DNA of 53,856 bases from JAHJCW01 sp965369995 (GTDB taxonomy: Bacteria > Fidelibacterota > Marinisomatia > Marinisomatales > JAHJCW01): assembly GCA_965369995.1 (NCBI GenBank), contig CBDURO010000009.1:1-53856 (forward strand), in the 5' to 3' direction. The notes under the pieces were generated by a model. It ran no database searches and was not told the origin of the DNA. It saw nothing but the letters and a program-made list of their open reading frames with translations. A program made the position numbers and the translations under genes. Below are positions 7,455-15,979 of the stretch, piece by piece. Numbering within the stretch: position 1 is the first letter of the stretch; the number at the start of each line of letters is the position of its first letter.

Positions 7455-8620
7455 AGTATATCGGTCCAGACTTTTATCAAATAACTGATCTTCTTACCGA
7501 AGAAGAGCTTGCTATACAGAAAACTGCACACGAATTTGTACAAAATGAATTTATGCCTATTATTCAGGAGCATTTTCGTGAAGGAACTTTTCCTACAACT
7601 ATAATACCAAGATTGGGTGATATCGGTGTCTTTGGCTCTACCTTTCCGGAGGAATATGGCGGAGCTGGTGTGAGTAATGTTGCTTATGGATTACTAATGC
7701 AGGAACTTGAAAGAGGTGATTCAGGTTTACGTTCATTTGCTAGTGTGCAGGGTGGGTTGGTGATGTATCCGATTTTGGAATATGGTTCGGAAGAACAGAA
7801 GAAACAATTGCTACCTAAGCTTGCCCGGGGAGAAGTTGTCGGCTGTTTTGGTTTAACTGAGCCGGAGTTTGGTTCCAATCCTGGTAGAATGATTACTAAA
7901 GTGATACGAAATGGTAATGATTGGGTAATCAACGGAAGCAAAATGTGGATTACTAACGGCTCAATTGCCGATATTGCAATTGTATGGGCGAAAGATGAGG
8001 ATGATATAATAAGAGGATTTATAATTCCAAAGGATACTAAAGGTTTTACAGCACCGGAGATGCATGGGAAATTAAGTTTACGTGCATCGGTCACTTCCGA
8101 ATTAGTTCTTAACAATGTAATGGTATCGGAAGAACAAAGATTGTCTAAAGCTGAAGGTTTAAAAGCACCTTTGTCTTGTCTATCACAAGCGAGATATAGC
8201 ATTGCTTGGGGAGCAATTGGAGCTGCAATTGATTGCTATGAAACCGCTTTGGAATATTCAAAGAACCGGAAACAGTTTTCAAAACCAATCGGGGCATATC
8301 AATTGACTCAGAAAAAATTAGTTGATATGCTTGAGGAAATCACTAAAGCTCAATTATTAGCCATCCAATTGGGTAGGTTAAAAGATCAAGGTAAAGCGAG
8401 CTTTGTACAAATTTCATTAGCAAAACGGAATAATGTTGTCGTAGCGAGAGATATCGCACGTAGTGCGCGAGAAATACTCGGCGCAAATGGTATCACAGAT
8501 GACTACCCAATTATGAGACACATCATGAATCTTGAATCGGTTTATACCTATGAGGGTACGTACGAAATGCATACATTGATAGTTGGAAAGGAAATTACTG
8601 GTTTTGATGCCATTGAATAG
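7451..8620 (+). CDS. gcdH: glutaryl-CoA dehydrogenase
   Basis: A 389-residue flavoprotein of the acyl-CoA dehydrogenase family, closest in its motifs to glutaryl-CoA dehydrogenase. Arg94 in LRSFASVQ corresponds to the GCDH arginine that binds the distal carboxylate, and Glu368 in TYEGTYEMH is the catalytic base. The blocks GCFGLTEPEFGSNP, RYSIAWGAIGAA and LAKRNNVVVARDIAR match GCDH closely. It converts glutaryl-CoA to crotonyl-CoA and CO2, passing electrons to ETF, which is encoded at 17707-19467 with its membrane partner. It overlaps the PrpD gene (ATGA). A glutaryl-CoA source would be oxidative decarboxylation of 2-oxoadipate. Whether it decarboxylates or only dehydrogenates is not decidable by eye. 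Confidence 0.85.
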   Translation: MKYIGPDFYQITDLLTEEELAIQKTAHEFVQNEFMPIIQEHFREGTFPTTIIPRLGDIGVFGSTFPEEYGGAGVSNVAYGLLMQELERGDSGLRSFASVQGGLVMYPILEYGSEEQKKQLLPKLARGEVVGCFGLTEPEFGSNPGRMITKVIRNGNDWVINGSKMWITNGSIADIAIVWAKDEDDIIRGFIIPKDTKGFTAPEMHGKLSLRASVTSELVLNNVMVSEEQRLSKAEGLKAPLSCLSQARYSIAWGAIGAAIDCYETALEYSKNRKQFSKPIGAYQLTQKKLVDMLEEITKAQLLAIQLGRLKDQGKASFVQISLAKRNNVVVARDIARSAREILGANGITDDYPIMRHIMNLESVYTYEGTYEMHTLIVGKEITGFDAIE

Positions 8621-8629
8621 TTGGATAGT

Positions 8630-9802
8630 ATGAGTTTATTTGATTTAATAACTAACCGATTTGTTCCAAAAGGGAAAAAACCTGCCAGAGTTTATCGGAG
8701 TAAAATAGGCAAATTTCAGGGCTGGGTTTCTGTTTTTGTCAATGGATTTTTATTCATAATTAAATTCATTATTGGAATTATCATTGGTTCGGTGAGCGTC
8801 ATCGCTGATGCGATCCATACCCTTTCCGATGTCATTTCTTCCAGTGTAGTTATATGGGGTTTCCATGAAGCTGAAAAACCGGCTGATACCGAGCATCCAT
8901 ACGGACATGGGAGAGTGGAATATATCGCCACTTTAATAATCGCAATTTTACTTGTAGTAGTCGGAGTTGAATTTATTAAATCATCAATTGCAAGGATTTT
9001 GAACCCATCTCCAATCTCACCATCTTGGTGGATGATTATAATAATATTAGCCACTGTTTTTCTGAAAGAATTAACTGCTCGTTATGCTGAGTTTTTAGCA
9101 CATAAAATTTCATCCGGCACTCTACATGCTGATGCATGGCATCATCGTTCCGACGCTATATCATCTTTGTTGGTAATCATTGCAATGATTGCAGGTAGAT
9201 ACGGTTATTATGCCATAGATGGATGGGCAGGAATAGGTGTTGCCTTATTTGTTATATGGACAGGTTTCGTAATAGCAAAAGAAGCCATAGATGATATAAT
9301 AGGGACTCCTCCCGCTGAAGACGAAATAAATGACATTAAGCAAGTAGTGTCTAACATAAAGGGAGTGCTTGGGGTGCACGATATCACTGTCCACAGTTAT
9401 GGGAAAGATAAATTTGTGAGTATCCATGTGGAAATTGACGATAATATTTCTTCAGCAAAAGCCCATGATATTGCTGAAGATGTTGAAGAGATACTATTTT
9501 TTAGATTAGAAATAGAACCAACTGTTCATATTGATCCTATTAGTGTAAATAACCCAATGATTCAAAAAGTCAAAACTTACTTAGAAAATAATTGGAATGA
9601 TGATGAACGAATTGTCGGATGGCATGATATTCGTATTGTTGATACAGAAAAACATCATGTCATATTATTTGGAATTAATACAAAAGCAGGATTCACCAAA
9701 GCTGAAAATATCGGAATTCGTGATGAATTAATTAATGCTGTTGAAAGAAAATTTAACAGATTTGAGGTTAATATTAGAATCTCTCCAATCCATCGGTATT
9801 GA
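8630..9802 (+). CDS. cation diffusion facilitator (CDF) metal efflux transporter
   Basis: A 390-residue inner-membrane divalent-cation/proton antiporter of the CDF family, with six hydrophobic segments in the first 220 residues. The paired metal-site motifs HxxxD are visible in ADAIHTLSDVISS and HADAWHHRSDAISS, with the conserved HPYGHGR loop between. A cytoplasmic ferredoxin-like domain (DIKQVVSNIKGV to EPTVHIDP) follows, with a further C-terminal extension of about 75 residues (GWHDIRIV, NIRISP) that looks like a partial repeat of that domain. ATG 8630 is preferred to the TTG at 8621. It follows the GCDH stop within ten bases, so it may be transcribed with the upstream operon although functionally unrelated. 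The metal cannot be predicted. Confidence 0.85.
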   Translation: MSLFDLITNRFVPKGKKPARVYRSKIGKFQGWVSVFVNGFLFIIKFIIGIIIGSVSVIADAIHTLSDVISSSVVIWGFHEAEKPADTEHPYGHGRVEYIATLIIAILLVVVGVEFIKSSIARILNPSPISPSWWMIIIILATVFLKELTARYAEFLAHKISSGTLHADAWHHRSDAISSLLVIIAMIAGRYGYYAIDGWAGIGVALFVIWTGFVIAKEAIDDIIGTPPAEDEINDIKQVVSNIKGVLGVHDITVHSYGKDKFVSIHVEIDDNISSAKAHDIAEDVEEILFFRLEIEPTVHIDPISVNNPMIQKVKTYLENNWNDDERIVGWHDIRIVDTEKHHVILFGINTKAGFTKAENIGIRDELINAVERKFNRFEVNIRISPIHRY

Positions 9803-9923
9803 GTTAAAAACCACAGAGCCACAGAGAGCACAGAGGGTAGAAAAAGTTTAAAGTTTAAAGTTTTAAGTTAAAAGGTGCAAGTTTGAAAGATTGCATGAAT
9901 GCAAGGGAGTATGTTTGAATAAT

Positions 9924-9951
9924 AATAGTCAATAGTCAATAGTCAATATTC
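9924..9951. repeat. short tandem repeat, AATAGTC x3 plus one degenerate unit
   Basis: Three perfect seven-base units and a fourth diverged copy lie across the 3' end of birA and supply its stop codon and last residues. Upstream, 9805-9900 contains only low-complexity ACAGAG- and AAGTTT-type runs between two convergent genes. The regularity is too short for CRISPR and looks like slippage. Confidence 0.6.
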
Positions 9952-10718
9952 AATTTAACAACCTCTCCTCTTGGGAAAATGTTTTCTTTTCCATCAATTA
10001 ATATTTTTGCTTCGCCTTTGGGAGTTAATCCTTTAAATACACCGTTTACAATTTCATTACCGGAGTTGAAAGTTACCTTTTGATTGAAATGGGCGCAGCG
10101 TTCTTCCCAATCTATTAATTGTGATTGTGGATTATCTTGACTTTGAATTCTATGTTCTAAATGATTAAGAATATTTGCTAATAATATTTCTAATTGATGT
10201 TGTGTTCCGCTTTCAATCATTAATGAGGTTGCATTCTTGCGTAATGTTTCCAGCAATTCGGTAGTCTTTTCATTAATATTTAATCCAATTCCAATTACCA
10301 TTGATTTAATCACTCCTCCGCTTATTTTACTTTCGCAAAGAATACCACCTACTTTTTTACCTTTGATCAATATATCATTTGGCCACTTTAATTGTGCTTG
10401 AATATCATATTCATTTAAACAATCAGTTATCGCTAAACCGGCGATTAGTGAATATAGATTAATTTTACTTGGCTGTGCATTTGGATATATTATAATTGAA
10501 AATGTTAAACTTTTACCTTGAATAGATATCCACCTATTAGATTGCCTTCCACGACCTTTTAACTGATTATCCGTTATTACAACCGTACCATTTGGCGTAT
10601 TTTTAGAAATTAGTCCCCAAGCTTTAGTGTTGGTCGAATCCAATTTTGGATAATATTGAATTGATTGACCGATGAAACCAGTGGATAAATTCTTTTTATA
10701 AAGATTTATGTTGAACAT
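9936..10718 (-). CDS. birA: biotin--[acetyl-CoA-carboxylase] ligase
   Basis: A 260-residue biotin protein ligase. The nucleotide/biotin loop GRGRQSNRW near residue 53 and the catalytic block KWPNDILIKGKKVGGILCE near residue 113 are intact, followed by IGIGLNIN. There is no N-terminal helix-turn-helix, so this is a monofunctional ligase and not the bifunctional repressor. It would charge the biotin carboxyl carrier protein needed by the carboxyltransferase encoded at 21759-23510 and any biotin-dependent acyl-CoA carboxylase. The last codons fall inside a tandem AATAGTC repeat, so the C-terminal tail is probably not under strong constraint. It converges on the CDF gene. Confidence 0.9.
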   Translation of the reverse strand: MFNINLYKKNLSTGFIGQSIQYYPKLDSTNTKAWGLISKNTPNGTVVITDNQLKGRGRQSNRWISIQGKSLTFSIIIYPNAQPSKINLYSLIAGLAITDCLNEYDIQAQLKWPNDILIKGKKVGGILCESKISGGVIKSMVIGIGLNINEKTTELLETLRKNATSLMIESGTQHQLEILLANILNHLEHRIQSQDNPQSQLIDWEERCAHFNQKVTFNSGNEIVNGVFKGLTPKGEAKILIDGKENIFPRGEVVKLNIDY

Positions 10719-10796
10719 CTTTCAGTTTTTTACGTGAGCAAATATAATATGGGAAAAATTTGATAATTCTATGAATTTTAATGTGTTTTGAATTAT

Positions 10797-10920
10797 TAAC
10801 GGTTTGGCTATGGTGCGTGCCGCATTTGTTTACAGTATTTTTATTTACAAATATATTTATTTTTAGTACTCAATTGTTATATTTACAACTAATTGTGGCA
10901 TGCACTATGAGACTTTGTTA
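10797..10920. repeat. attC-like imperfect dyad
   Basis: The segment begins TAACGG and ends TTTGTTA. Arms 10798-10823 and 10895-10920 are imperfectly complementary (GGTGCGTGCCGC against GTGGCATGCACT, with unpaired extra bases) around a 71-base AT-rich spacer. It lies directly at the 3' end of the minus-strand gene ending at 10931. The size, the AAC/GTT termini, the extrahelical bases and the position all resemble an integron attC recombination site. No integrase is in the window, and the core sites do not match the consensus fully. Confidence 0.35.
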
Positions 10921-10930
10921 TGCTTTGTTT

Positions 10931-11842
10931 TTATTGTGTCGATTCATAAGATTGATTTATCAAATTCATTATGTCATTAATAGAATATTTATCAGATTTT
11001 TCATCATTGGGAGATACATAAAGTTGTCTTGTAATATTTCCGTAACCATGTGTCTTGGGAATAAGTTTTGTTAATTTCTTTTTGTCAATAATATTATCAT
11101 TTGTTGTTCTTAATTGAAATCTCAAACAATTATTTTTGTTTTGTATCGCCAAGTATGCAAAGTTTCTTGAAGTTTTATATATTATTTCAGCATTAGTTGT
11201 ATATCTTTCAACTTCGGAACTAATGTCTCTTATTTCTATATCTATTCGACTGAATAAATCCTTTAATTCTTTTGACGCTCCATGTAAATGTTGTTCAATT
11301 GTTTTTGCAGTACGGGGTTCTCTTTTTATTTTCTCAATTGTAAAACCTTTATTCTTTGTTGTTATCAACTGTTCAGGTTCTTCTTCTCTTGAAATTACAA
11401 GAGTATTATTCTCGTAATATCTATATTTCCATAATTCTGCTCCAAGAGATAATGCCAAACATTTGTCATCAATGCTATATTTTTGTGCAAAACAGATTAT
11501 GCGAGGATTTGCAAAGTCAATTTCTCCATTTATCTTTTTTCTTGCTAATAATTCAAATGAATCTGGATTTTGCTTGACCCAAGTCATATATCTATTTGCT
11601 TGAACAAGTTGTCCCTTTTCTTTAGTTTTTTTGTATTCTATCACAATTGGTCTATTACTTTCATCAAGTCCTAAAGTTTCTATTCGACCGTGTTTGTCAG
11701 TAATATGTTCATCTTTAATATACCTAATTCCAAAAAGTTCTTCCAAATTTTTATCAATGAGTTGGTGAAGTTCCAATTCATTCTTAAACTCTTTTTGACT
11801 TATTTTAGTCGCCTTACTGTTTTTTATTTCAAATAATGGCAT
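10931..11842 (-). CDS. PD-(D/E)XK nuclease-like protein with DUF5655-type C-terminus
   Basis: A 303-residue protein with an N-terminal PD-(D/E)XK nuclease-like core: Glu55 in HGRIETLGLD and Glu69/Lys71 in IVIEYKK form the expected metal-site pattern, as in NucS/DUF91-type proteins. The C-terminal third (VERYTTNAEIIYKTSRNFAYLAIQNK) resembles the DUF5655 domain that usually accompanies this nuclease fold. Such proteins are scattered, often near mobile or defence genes; the substrate is unknown. It is flanked by a perfect 16-bp palindrome upstream and an attC-like dyad downstream, and its neighbours are unrelated housekeeping genes, so it is probably a horizontally acquired single-gene insert. 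Confidence 0.6.
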   Translation of the reverse strand: MPLFEIKNSKATKISQKEFKNELELHQLIDKNLEELFGIRYIKDEHITDKHGRIETLGLDESNRPIVIEYKKTKEKGQLVQANRYMTWVKQNPDSFELLARKKINGEIDFANPRIICFAQKYSIDDKCLALSLGAELWKYRYYENNTLVISREEEPEQLITTKNKGFTIEKIKREPRTAKTIEQHLHGASKELKDLFSRIDIEIRDISSEVERYTTNAEIIYKTSRNFAYLAIQNKNNCLRFQLRTTNDNIIDKKKLTKLIPKTHGYGNITRQLYVSPNDEKSDKYSINDIMNLINQSYESTQ

Positions 11843-11866
11843 ATTTTCTTTTCTTTAAATAAAGCA

Positions 11867-11908
11867 ACATCCCAATAAACGCAACGCGTTTATTGGGATG
11901 TCTTTTTT
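11867..11908. terminator. perfect 16-bp palindrome with T-tract
   Basis: Arms 11867-11882 and 11886-11901 are perfect complements with a three-base loop (AAC), followed on the plus strand by CTTTTTT. It lies between two minus-strand genes, so it probably terminates the LysM lipoprotein transcript (TTGCTTTATTT follows on that strand). The T-tract is better on the plus strand, so it could work both ways. Confidence 0.65.
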
Positions 11909-11939
11909 ATAATATGTATTGCGTTTAGCGTGCTATATA

Positions 11940-12506
11940 TTATTTACACGGATCTAAATTCTTTCGTAATTGGAAAACCATTCCGGGATAGATAATTCCG
12001 CCATTACGATCAATCAAATCTTGGTTATCCATGTAGATAATAATCCAAGCTAACTCATCACCGTAAATATTCCGAGCCATATTCCAGGGAGTATCGCCGG
12101 ATTCAATCGTGTAACTATAAAATTCCACTTGACAATCTTTAGCTAATGCAGCTGCTTTTAATAATTGTAAAAAGCGATATGGATATATTAAATCAGGATT
12201 AGCTCCGATCATATCACGATTATGATCATAAATTTCCCGCCATTTCCGCCAATCGCCCAATTCATTTTTTGCGATTTTTGATAAATAGTCACCCCTTTTG
12301 ATCATATATGGTTCTTCTACCATACCGGGGACGATTGTTCCTTCGCCGCGATCAACATCAAATGGTTCTACAACAATTCCCTCATCGGCAGGCGCCGGTG
12401 TTTCGATGATTGCAGTATCGTCAGGTTTTGGCTCTACTTGCGGTACCGCTTTTTTAGCACAAGATACCATTAGGATGATTGCAAGTAGGATTATTATCTT
12501 TTTCAT
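11940..12506 (-). CDS. LysM-domain lipoprotein
   Basis: A 188-residue exported lipoprotein. The signal peptide MKKIIILLAIILMVSC ends in a lipobox with Cys16 as the lipidated residue. An acidic, Pro-rich linker is followed by two LysM-like modules, about residues 66-115 (YMIKRGDYLSKIAKNELG) and 131-182 (YTIESGDTPWNMARNIYG). The protein would be anchored in a membrane facing the periplasm and bind peptidoglycan glycan chains. The variant with W-rich motifs (DWRKWREIY, ELAWIIIY) is frequent in FCB-group bacteria. It has its own transcription unit ahead of the nuclease-like gene and no obvious functional partner in the window. Confidence 0.85.
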   Translation of the reverse strand: MKKIIILLAIILMVSCAKKAVPQVEPKPDDTAIIETPAPADEGIVVEPFDVDRGEGTIVPGMVEEPYMIKRGDYLSKIAKNELGDWRKWREIYDHNRDMIGANPDLIYPYRFLQLLKAAALAKDCQVEFYSYTIESGDTPWNMARNIYGDELAWIIIYMDNQDLIDRNGGIIYPGMVFQLRKNLDPCK

Positions 12507-12575
12507 AAACGTCCTCTACTTTTTAATTATAATAAATTTTGTTAAAGTTAAAACCATTTGATTAATAAAAGATAA

Positions 12576-14069
12576 TTAATTCTGATGATATTCACCGAAT
12601 TCTTCACGCAGAATATCAGCGATTTCACCAAGTGTGCAATTGTTTTTTACGCAATTAATAATTTGTGGAAATAAATTTTGAGTGGTGCGTGCTTTTTCTG
12701 AAAGTAGTTTTAAGCTTGTTTGTACAAGATCGCCATTTCTTTCTTTTTTAAATCGTTGTAGTAACTTTATTTGGTTTTTTGTTGCTTTTACATCAATTTT
12801 TAATAATTCCGGTTTAACCGATTCATTTTCAACAAATTTGTTTACTCCGATTACAATTTTTTCTTTATTATCTACTGTTTTTTGATATTCATAGGCGCTT
12901 TTAACGATTTCATTTTGAATCCAACCGTTTTCAATAGCGGCTACAGATCCGCCCATTTCATCAATTTGTTTAATTATTTGTTGTGCTTCTTGCACCAAAG
13001 AATTAGTTAATTCTTCAACAACATAACTGCCACCGAATGGATCAGGATAATTAGTAATACCGGATTCATAGGCAATGATTTGTTGCGTTCTTAAAGCCAG
13101 TTTGACTGATTCGTCTGTTGGCAAAGAAAGTGCCTCATCTTTGCTGTTAGTGTGCAATGATTGAGTTCCGCCACAAATGGCAGCCAATGCTTGAATAGTA
13201 GTCCGAACAACATTATTGTCAATTTGTTGAGCCGTTAGAGTGGAACCGCCTGTTTGGGTATGAAAACGGCAAAGTTGTGCCTTTGGATTGGTAACGTTAA
13301 ACCTATCCTTCATGATATTTGCCCATAAGAAACGAGCTGCGCGGAATTTCGCAATTTCTTCTAAAAATCCATTGTGTGTGCAGAAGAAAAATGACAACCG
13401 TGATCCAAATGTATTGGCATCTAATCCGGTATCTATGGCAGATTGCACATAAGCAATTCCATTTGCTAATGTAAAAGCGATTTCTTGCGCTGCGGTGCTG
13501 CCGGCTTCGCGTATATGATAGCCGGAAATAGATATTGTATTCCATTTTGGCAACTTGTTGGCACAATAATCGAAAATATCGGTAATAAGTCTCATAGACG
13601 GTTTTGGTGGAAAAATATAAGTTCCTCTTGCGACATATTCTTTTAAAATATCATTTTGAATTGTTCCACGTAACTTATCGGGTGATACACCGTGTTTTTC
13701 CGCAACTGCAATGTACATCGCCAGCAGAATGATGGCTGTAGAATTAATAGTCATCGAAGTGGATATTTTATCAAGAGGGATTTTATTAAATAACCGTTCC
13801 ATATCAGCGATTGAAGATATTGGCACACCTACTCTACCTACTTCTCCTTCTGCCATAGGATGATCGGAATCATATCCGATCTGTGTGGGTAGATCAAATG
13901 CAACTGAAAGACCGGTAACGCCCTCATCCAATAAATAACGATAGCGTTTATTTGATTCATCAGCTGAAGTGTATCCTGCATATTGCCGCATAGTCCATAA
14001 GCGCTTTTTGTACATATCGGGATAAATCCCACGAGTAAATGGAAATTCACCGGGTTTCGGGTGTTTCAT
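12576..14069 (-). CDS. methylmalonyl-CoA mutase, catalytic subunit without B12 domain
   Basis: A 497-residue acyl-CoA mutase catalytic subunit (TIM barrel) lacking the C-terminal cobalamin-binding domain, which must be a separate protein encoded elsewhere. MRQYAGY keeps the Tyr diagnostic of methylmalonyl-CoA mutase (isobutyryl- and hydroxyisobutyryl-CoA mutases have Phe or Ile there), and RFHTQTGGSTLTAQQ holds the catalytic His. It interconverts succinyl-CoA and methylmalonyl-CoA, linking propionate metabolism to the TCA cycle. The N-terminus starts at MKHPKPGEFPFTRG, so the usual 30-40 residue leader that wraps the partner subunit is absent; AGAGGA before the ATG supports this start. The gene diverges from the 14156 gene. 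Confidence 0.85.
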   Translation of the reverse strand: MKHPKPGEFPFTRGIYPDMYKKRLWTMRQYAGYTSADESNKRYRYLLDEGVTGLSVAFDLPTQIGYDSDHPMAEGEVGRVGVPISSIADMERLFNKIPLDKISTSMTINSTAIILLAMYIAVAEKHGVSPDKLRGTIQNDILKEYVARGTYIFPPKPSMRLITDIFDYCANKLPKWNTISISGYHIREAGSTAAQEIAFTLANGIAYVQSAIDTGLDANTFGSRLSFFFCTHNGFLEEIAKFRAARFLWANIMKDRFNVTNPKAQLCRFHTQTGGSTLTAQQIDNNVVRTTIQALAAICGGTQSLHTNSKDEALSLPTDESVKLALRTQQIIAYESGITNYPDPFGGSYVVEELTNSLVQEAQQIIKQIDEMGGSVAAIENGWIQNEIVKSAYEYQKTVDNKEKIVIGVNKFVENESVKPELLKIDVKATKNQIKLLQRFKKERNGDLVQTSLKLLSEKARTTQNLFPQIINCVKNNCTLGEIADILREEFGEYHQN

Positions 14070-14155
14070 ACCAATCCTCTTTTTTATGGAACATCAATAA
14101 TATCTTATGGTAAAAACTACGCAGTTTCATAATTTCCCGAAAGTTTTATTAGCTA

Positions 14156-14701
14156 ATGAAAATACCTTTGAAGACAAAAATTGCATTTTGGTGGTGGCAA
14201 AAATTTAGGTTTAACGAACCTGATAACAAAATCCAAAAAATATCAAATTTAGGAAAAGGAATCAGCTCATTGTTAATAATTCTTCCGAGAAGTAATAGTC
14301 ATTTACCGTTGGCGCAGCATTTTATGAAAACGTTAGCCTCACGTGAACAATTTAGTGCGATTAATAAAATTATTGGCTGGGAAGAACAAAAAAGTATTTT
14401 TGATCCACAACTATTGCAACAAGTTCAATTAATTTCTGAAAATGATTATAATAAATTTGGATTATTAACCGACGAAGCATTAAAGCAATTGGTTAGTGGA
14501 CAATTCAACTGTGTAATCAATTTAGATCCCATATTTAATCCTGTATCCTTTCAGTTGGTAAGTTGGTTTAATTCCATTCCAAGGATTGGTTTTAGTTCAG
14601 ACTTTGGACACAACATCTATAATATTATTATTGATGGTAATAGTGAAATAAATTATATAGAACAAGGATATGAGTATATACTCGAGGTACTTGGATTATG
14701 A
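14156..14701 (+). CDS. hypothetical protein, possibly glycosyltransferase-9/heptosyltransferase-like
   Basis: A 181-residue protein of unsure function. The pattern of an early hydrophobic strand (SSLLIILPR), then FNCVINLDPIFNPVS and PRIGFSSDFGHNIYN loosely resembles the N-terminal Rossmann-like half of ADP-heptose-type glycosyltransferases, but it is only half their length and has no clear sugar-nucleotide motif. Its stop overlaps the start of the GlmU-family gene by four bases, so the two are translationally coupled and a role in cell-envelope sugar metabolism is plausible. No signal peptide or transmembrane segment is evident. Confidence 0.5.
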   Translation: MKIPLKTKIAFWWWQKFRFNEPDNKIQKISNLGKGISSLLIILPRSNSHLPLAQHFMKTLASREQFSAINKIIGWEEQKSIFDPQLLQQVQLISENDYNKFGLLTDEALKQLVSGQFNCVINLDPIFNPVSFQLVSWFNSIPRIGFSSDFGHNIYNIIIDGNSEINYIEQGYEYILEVLGL

Positions 14702-15903
14702 GAAAAATTTATGTTTATGAAAATCATGAAGTGTTAAATCTGGAGCCGATTATATTAACAAGACCGGCATTTGATTTAAGATGTGGTGCTTTTACCTTTT
14801 TAGAACGCATTCAAAAGTCATTTCCTGATGCAGAAATTGAATTAATCGTAAGAGATGAACTAAAAATGGTGACACAGGAATTATATCCTGAATTAACCGT
14901 AAACCCAACACTAGTTGAAGAAGGACTTTGGATTCTTGGTAATGTTTTATGGCTAAAAGATGATATTGAAAAAATATCCAAAAAGGACTACCAATTTTAT
15001 TATAATGAAGGGGTATTAACAGCAGCGTATTTAAGGAAAGATATTGGTAATAATTGGTTAAAAATGGGAGGACCTGTAAAGGATAAAATCTTAGCTTGTC
15101 CAACAATTAGTGAGATTAAATCAAAAGTAATAAAATACCTTTGGAATGTGGTTAATTTAATCAGTGAAGCCATTCAAGCTGATAAAGAATATTTTCTATC
15201 CACAAATTTGAAAAATAAATCTTTGGATGGAATTCACTTAATCAATGAAAATAATATTTACATAAAATCATTTGATTTGATCAATCCCGGTGTAGTGCTA
15301 GATGCTTCCAATGGTCCGGTAATTATAGCTGACAATGTTAAAATTCAATCATTTTCTGTATTACAAGGTCCGTTGTTTATTGGCGAGGATACAGTTGTTC
15401 AACCCCATTCTTTCGTGAGGGGTAGTGTGATTGGACCGGTTTGTAAAATTGGTGGTGAAATAAGTTCTTCAATTATTCAGGGTTGGTCGAATAAAGTTCA
15501 TTATGGATTTTTAGGTAATTCTTATATCGGACAATGGGTAAATTTTGGTGCTGGTACGACCAATAGTAATCTAAAGAATAATTACGCAACGATTAATGTA
15601 ACGGTAAATGGTAACGTCGTTAAAACCGATGAATTGTTTATAGGTTTATTTGCTGGTGATTACACAACATTTGCAATTGGAACCACACTTAACACAGGAA
15701 CCAATATTGGTCCAGGATGTAATATTGTAACTATTGGATTTCCACCTAAGAGGTTAAAACCATTCACTTGGTTTTTAAACGGAAAACAAATAAATGCAAA
15801 TGAAGCTAAATTTTTCAATTCCGCTGAAATGATGCAAAACCGGCATGGAAAATCGCTTTCAGAAGCGGAAAAGGATTTATTAACGAGAATATTAATAAAA
15901 TAA
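14698..15903 (+). CDS. GlmU-family sugar nucleotidyltransferase/acetyltransferase (Bacteroidota type)
   Basis: A 401-residue protein matching the alternative bacterial GlmU family found in Bacteroidota and relatives. The N-terminal ~200 residues form a diverged nucleotidyltransferase-like domain (ILTRPAFDLRCG at residues 19-30). The C-terminal half is a left-handed beta-helix with hexapeptide repeats (GPVIIADNVKIQSFSVLQGP, then GNSYIGQWVNFGAGTTNSNLKNNY). The GAGTTN motif is typical of UDP-GlcNAc pyrophosphorylase/GlcN-1-P acetyltransferases. It probably makes UDP-N-acetylglucosamine for peptidoglycan and lipopolysaccharide. It is coupled by ATGA overlap to the preceding gene. Confidence 0.8.
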   Translation: MRKIYVYENHEVLNLEPIILTRPAFDLRCGAFTFLERIQKSFPDAEIELIVRDELKMVTQELYPELTVNPTLVEEGLWILGNVLWLKDDIEKISKKDYQFYYNEGVLTAAYLRKDIGNNWLKMGGPVKDKILACPTISEIKSKVIKYLWNVVNLISEAIQADKEYFLSTNLKNKSLDGIHLINENNIYIKSFDLINPGVVLDASNGPVIIADNVKIQSFSVLQGPLFIGEDTVVQPHSFVRGSVIGPVCKIGGEISSSIIQGWSNKVHYGFLGNSYIGQWVNFGAGTTNSNLKNNYATINVTVNGNVVKTDELFIGLFAGDYTTFAIGTTLNTGTNIGPGCNIVTIGFPPKRLKPFTWFLNGKQINANEAKFFNSAEMMQNRHGKSLSEAEKDLLTRILIK

Positions 15904-15979
15904 TATCATTCTACAACTAAGTATTGACCTCAATACTTTGCCAAATTATATTATCGCCCACTTTTAAAGGATATTATTA

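Noticed and set aside
1..8620. Treating the left cluster as a proven lysine (AAA) pathway
   Set aside because: No homocitrate synthase or later lysine genes are present, and the dehydrogenase has an NADP-type loop; kept as a hypothesis only.
9924..9951. AATAGTC tandem units as a CRISPR or attachment site
   Set aside because: Seven-base units with no spacers, lying at the end of birA, in a low-complexity stretch; slippage is the simpler reading.
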